Below, piece after piece: positions 62,341-64,000 of a stretch of 64,000 bases of DNA. The notes under the pieces were generated by a model. It made no database searches and had not been told where the DNA came from. It saw only the letters and a program-made list of their open reading frames with translations. The translations under genes were made by a program, and so were the position numbers. The first letter of the stretch is position 1, and each line of letters starts with the position of its first letter. This DNA comes from Panorpa germanica (taxonomy: Eukaryota; Arthropoda; Insecta; Mecoptera; Panorpidae), in the NCBI GenBank assembly GCA_963678705.1, contig OY783207.1, forward strand, positions 4,650,001-4,714,000, read 5' to 3'.

Positions 62341-62725
62341 CAGGGGTGGCCTTAGCCATTGCGAGGCCCCGGGCGGCAGAACTTTGCGAGGCCACAGGGC
62401 AGCAGATCTTTGCGAGGCACTTGTTCTTTGTATCATTTATGTAAATTGTAAGTAAGTATTTTTGATGATAATTGACGAGAAATAAAATTTTATATTCGAA
62501 GTTTTATAAAAGTTAACAAGCACAAAGATGACAAATATTAATGACGATAAACTGAGGTACATGAATACCTTAAAAGAAGACGCAGTGATTCTAGTGAGAT
62601 TTCTAAAGAGCGATGCGCGAGATTTAGATACATATATAGTAATGAATTTTCCTACTTGGGTTGTTGCGCGAGAATGCGAGGCCCCGGACGGTTGCTCTGC
62701 TTGCCACCCCCTAAGGCGGCCCTTG
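62341..62725. mobile_element. Nested hAT-like MITE with 8-bp target duplication
   Basis: Left CAGGGGTGGCCTTAG and inverted right end CAAGGGCCGCCTTAG match at 12 of 15. Flanks ATCAATTA (62333-62340) and ATCAATTG (62726-62733) match at 7 of 8, as expected of a slightly aged hAT insertion. GC-rich ends with several GCGAGGCC blocks, AT-rich middle. The small open frames on both strands (62528-62767 plus, 62437-62751 minus) run over the element borders and are not supported. Confidence 0.68.
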
Positions 62726-62774
62726 ATCAATTGGCAAGCAACTTGTTCCAAGAGCAGTTATAAATAAGTGCAGA

Positions 62775-62912
62775 ATGCAGTGGACAAAAGATAAAACCAG
62801 CAATTTAATAGAAATGTATCGCCAACACAATAATTTGTGGAATACTAAATTTCTACGCGACATAGAGAAAAACACTAAAAACAAAACCAGTCTGTTCACT
62901 GTTTTAAAATAA
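62775..62912 (+). pseudogene. MADF/Myb-like DNA-binding domain remnant
   Basis: A 45-codon frame from ATG to TAA. Its start (MQWTKDKTSNLIEMYRQHNN followed by LWNTK) has the spacing of the first helices of MADF domains as found in transposon-linked or host MADF proteins: a leading W, then L-I-x-x-Y and L-W. It stops after the first part of the domain, so the product would be incomplete. It lies between the nested hAT element and the right end of the outer element. The assignment rests on pattern alone. Confidence 0.4.
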
Positions 62913-62993
62913 AACAAATCATGTTTTTGTTTTGTTTTTTTTGAAAACACAACTGTTTTCAGAACTGTCTCTTTGGTGTAAAACCGGCATTAG

Positions 62994-64000
62994 ACACACA
63001 CACACTAAAAAGATACACTTTTATACTATGCCAGGTAATTTTTTTGATTACATTCATTTAAGATTAACAGGAACTTCAGAAAATAAATAAAATCTAATCC
63101 TAATCAAATAAATTCAGTCGTTATTATTTATAACGGCTAGTAGAATATATATATATATATACATTCAAATTTAATTGAATTTGCGTGTTTACCTCATTCG
63201 CTATTAATGTCACTAGGTTATTGTGCTTTTCCATTTCTTTTTTCTCAGGATAACTTTTTCCTACATTTTTATTTTACGTGTAATCAAATAACATAATGAA
63301 TGTCTAACTTAATGTGTAAATACCACGTAATAGTGTGAGTTAATCGTTATTATCACCATCTAGCGGCGTTAAATTAAAGTAACACCCCGCTCATTAAATA
63401 TGCATTATGTACAACAAAGTAATACACTAGTAGGTAGATACATGTATACCCGTAATGACTTCTCAGTTCTCAGCAACTTGGTATTGACATTACTTTTTTG
63501 TCGATTGTCATTCAACCTTTAATAAAAAAAAGAACAATTTATCATTGTCAAAGTAAAGTACACTTTAACATTTCGACTGTAAACAGAAAAGTTATCAAAT
63601 ATTCAACAATGTCTGATAGAGGATGATAGGTTAGTCTCATGGCATTGACATTAGAAAGTTTTGTTTTTTGGACGTACTGGGTAGTCGTGAAGGTTCGTTC
63701 AAAGCAAAACTATTTATCGAAAAAGTAATTCATTGTAAAAACACATCAACTAGCTTACGCCTAGGTAACGAGGTGCACGAATAAATCCACGCTGAACACA
63801 GTTACAAACACCTGTTATTTATAACATAAAAGAATTACTGTATACTCGTATAGATACATTTTTCTTATCTAAAGTGTTTTCTATTTAGGAAACTGTGTCG
63901 CCCTCGTTTTAAACATTTTTATTTCTCAACTTTTGGTATGTGTATAATATATTTACGTATTGTGCTCCCAAATGACGTCACATTCTAAATTTAACCGTGT
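62994..64000. other. AT-rich stretch without recognisable gene
   Basis: Short (TA)n run near 63146-63161. No gene or RNA recognised to the window end. Confidence 0.5.

Larger units (their letters stand above)
62125..62993 (+). mobile_element. TIR element with MADF-like remnant, interrupted by a hAT MITE
   Basis: Left end CTAATGCTGGTTTTACACCA (62125-62144) and inverted right end CTAATGCCGGTTTTACACCA differ at one position. The next terminal block (AAAGAGACAGTTCT) is also shared, but on the left it is displaced by about 34 bases that include a second TTTACACC. The ends could be read with a TA target duplication (cTA ... TAg). A hAT-like element has landed at 62341-62725. What is left of the body includes a short MADF-like reading frame. 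Confidence 0.6.

Noticed and set aside
62437..62950. Frames of 79-104 codons on both strands
   Set aside because: They run across the borders of the nested hAT-like element and its host and do not resemble any protein I know.

Overview
The window reads as a piece of an AT-rich insect nuclear genome, most likely a moth or butterfly. The one cellular protein gene I recognise is an insect-type serotonin receptor with canonical GT-AG splicing. The repeat content (Helitrons with the TCTATACTAATATTATAAAG and TCTTAATATATATAAATTAC starts, a mariner pseudogene, many hAT and PIF/Harbinger-like non-autonomous elements) looks lepidopteran from memory; I could not run a search to prove it.

Layout. 1-10123: gene-poor AT-rich DNA with a (TA)n tract, a dead mariner 3' half (4935-5333), a purine-rich dispersed repeat (7443-7893) and a truncated copy of a 620-bp inverted-terminal-repeat family (8551-9129). 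10124-13155: two Helitron fragments. The first has a tandemly doubled 5' end into which an ORF1-only non-LTR retroelement has inserted; its 440-residue zinc-knuckle ORF is intact and it sits between 12-bp target-site duplications. 14650-21593: more MITEs, including a PIF/Harbinger-like element with another MITE nested in it. 21942-24284: the two coding exons of the serotonin receptor (5-HT7 type, minus strand), together 400 codons. 24285-46053: probable non-coding or upstream DNA of that gene with scattered MITEs, a Helitron 3' terminus, a CpG-rich spot, a hairpin with two AP-1-like sites, a PIF/Harbinger-like MITE and a purine-rich repeat. 46054-56758: a possible hAT relic carrying another copy of the 620-bp family, and several short MITEs. 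56759-59122: a hAT-type element with an 8-bp target duplication that carries a tRNA-Arg(TCG) gene inside a large palindrome plus a tandem copy. 59123-64000: another 25-bp-TIR MITE, a (TA)n tract, and a nested pair of elements containing a MADF-like peptide.

Function. Only two things here look functional for the host: the 5-HT7 receptor gene and possibly the tRNA-Arg gene. The rest is transposon-derived. The most unusual structures are the tRNA palindrome inside a hAT element and the ORF1-only retroelement inserted in a duplicated Helitron end. No CRISPR, rRNA or viral genes were seen. All homology statements rest on recognition by eye.
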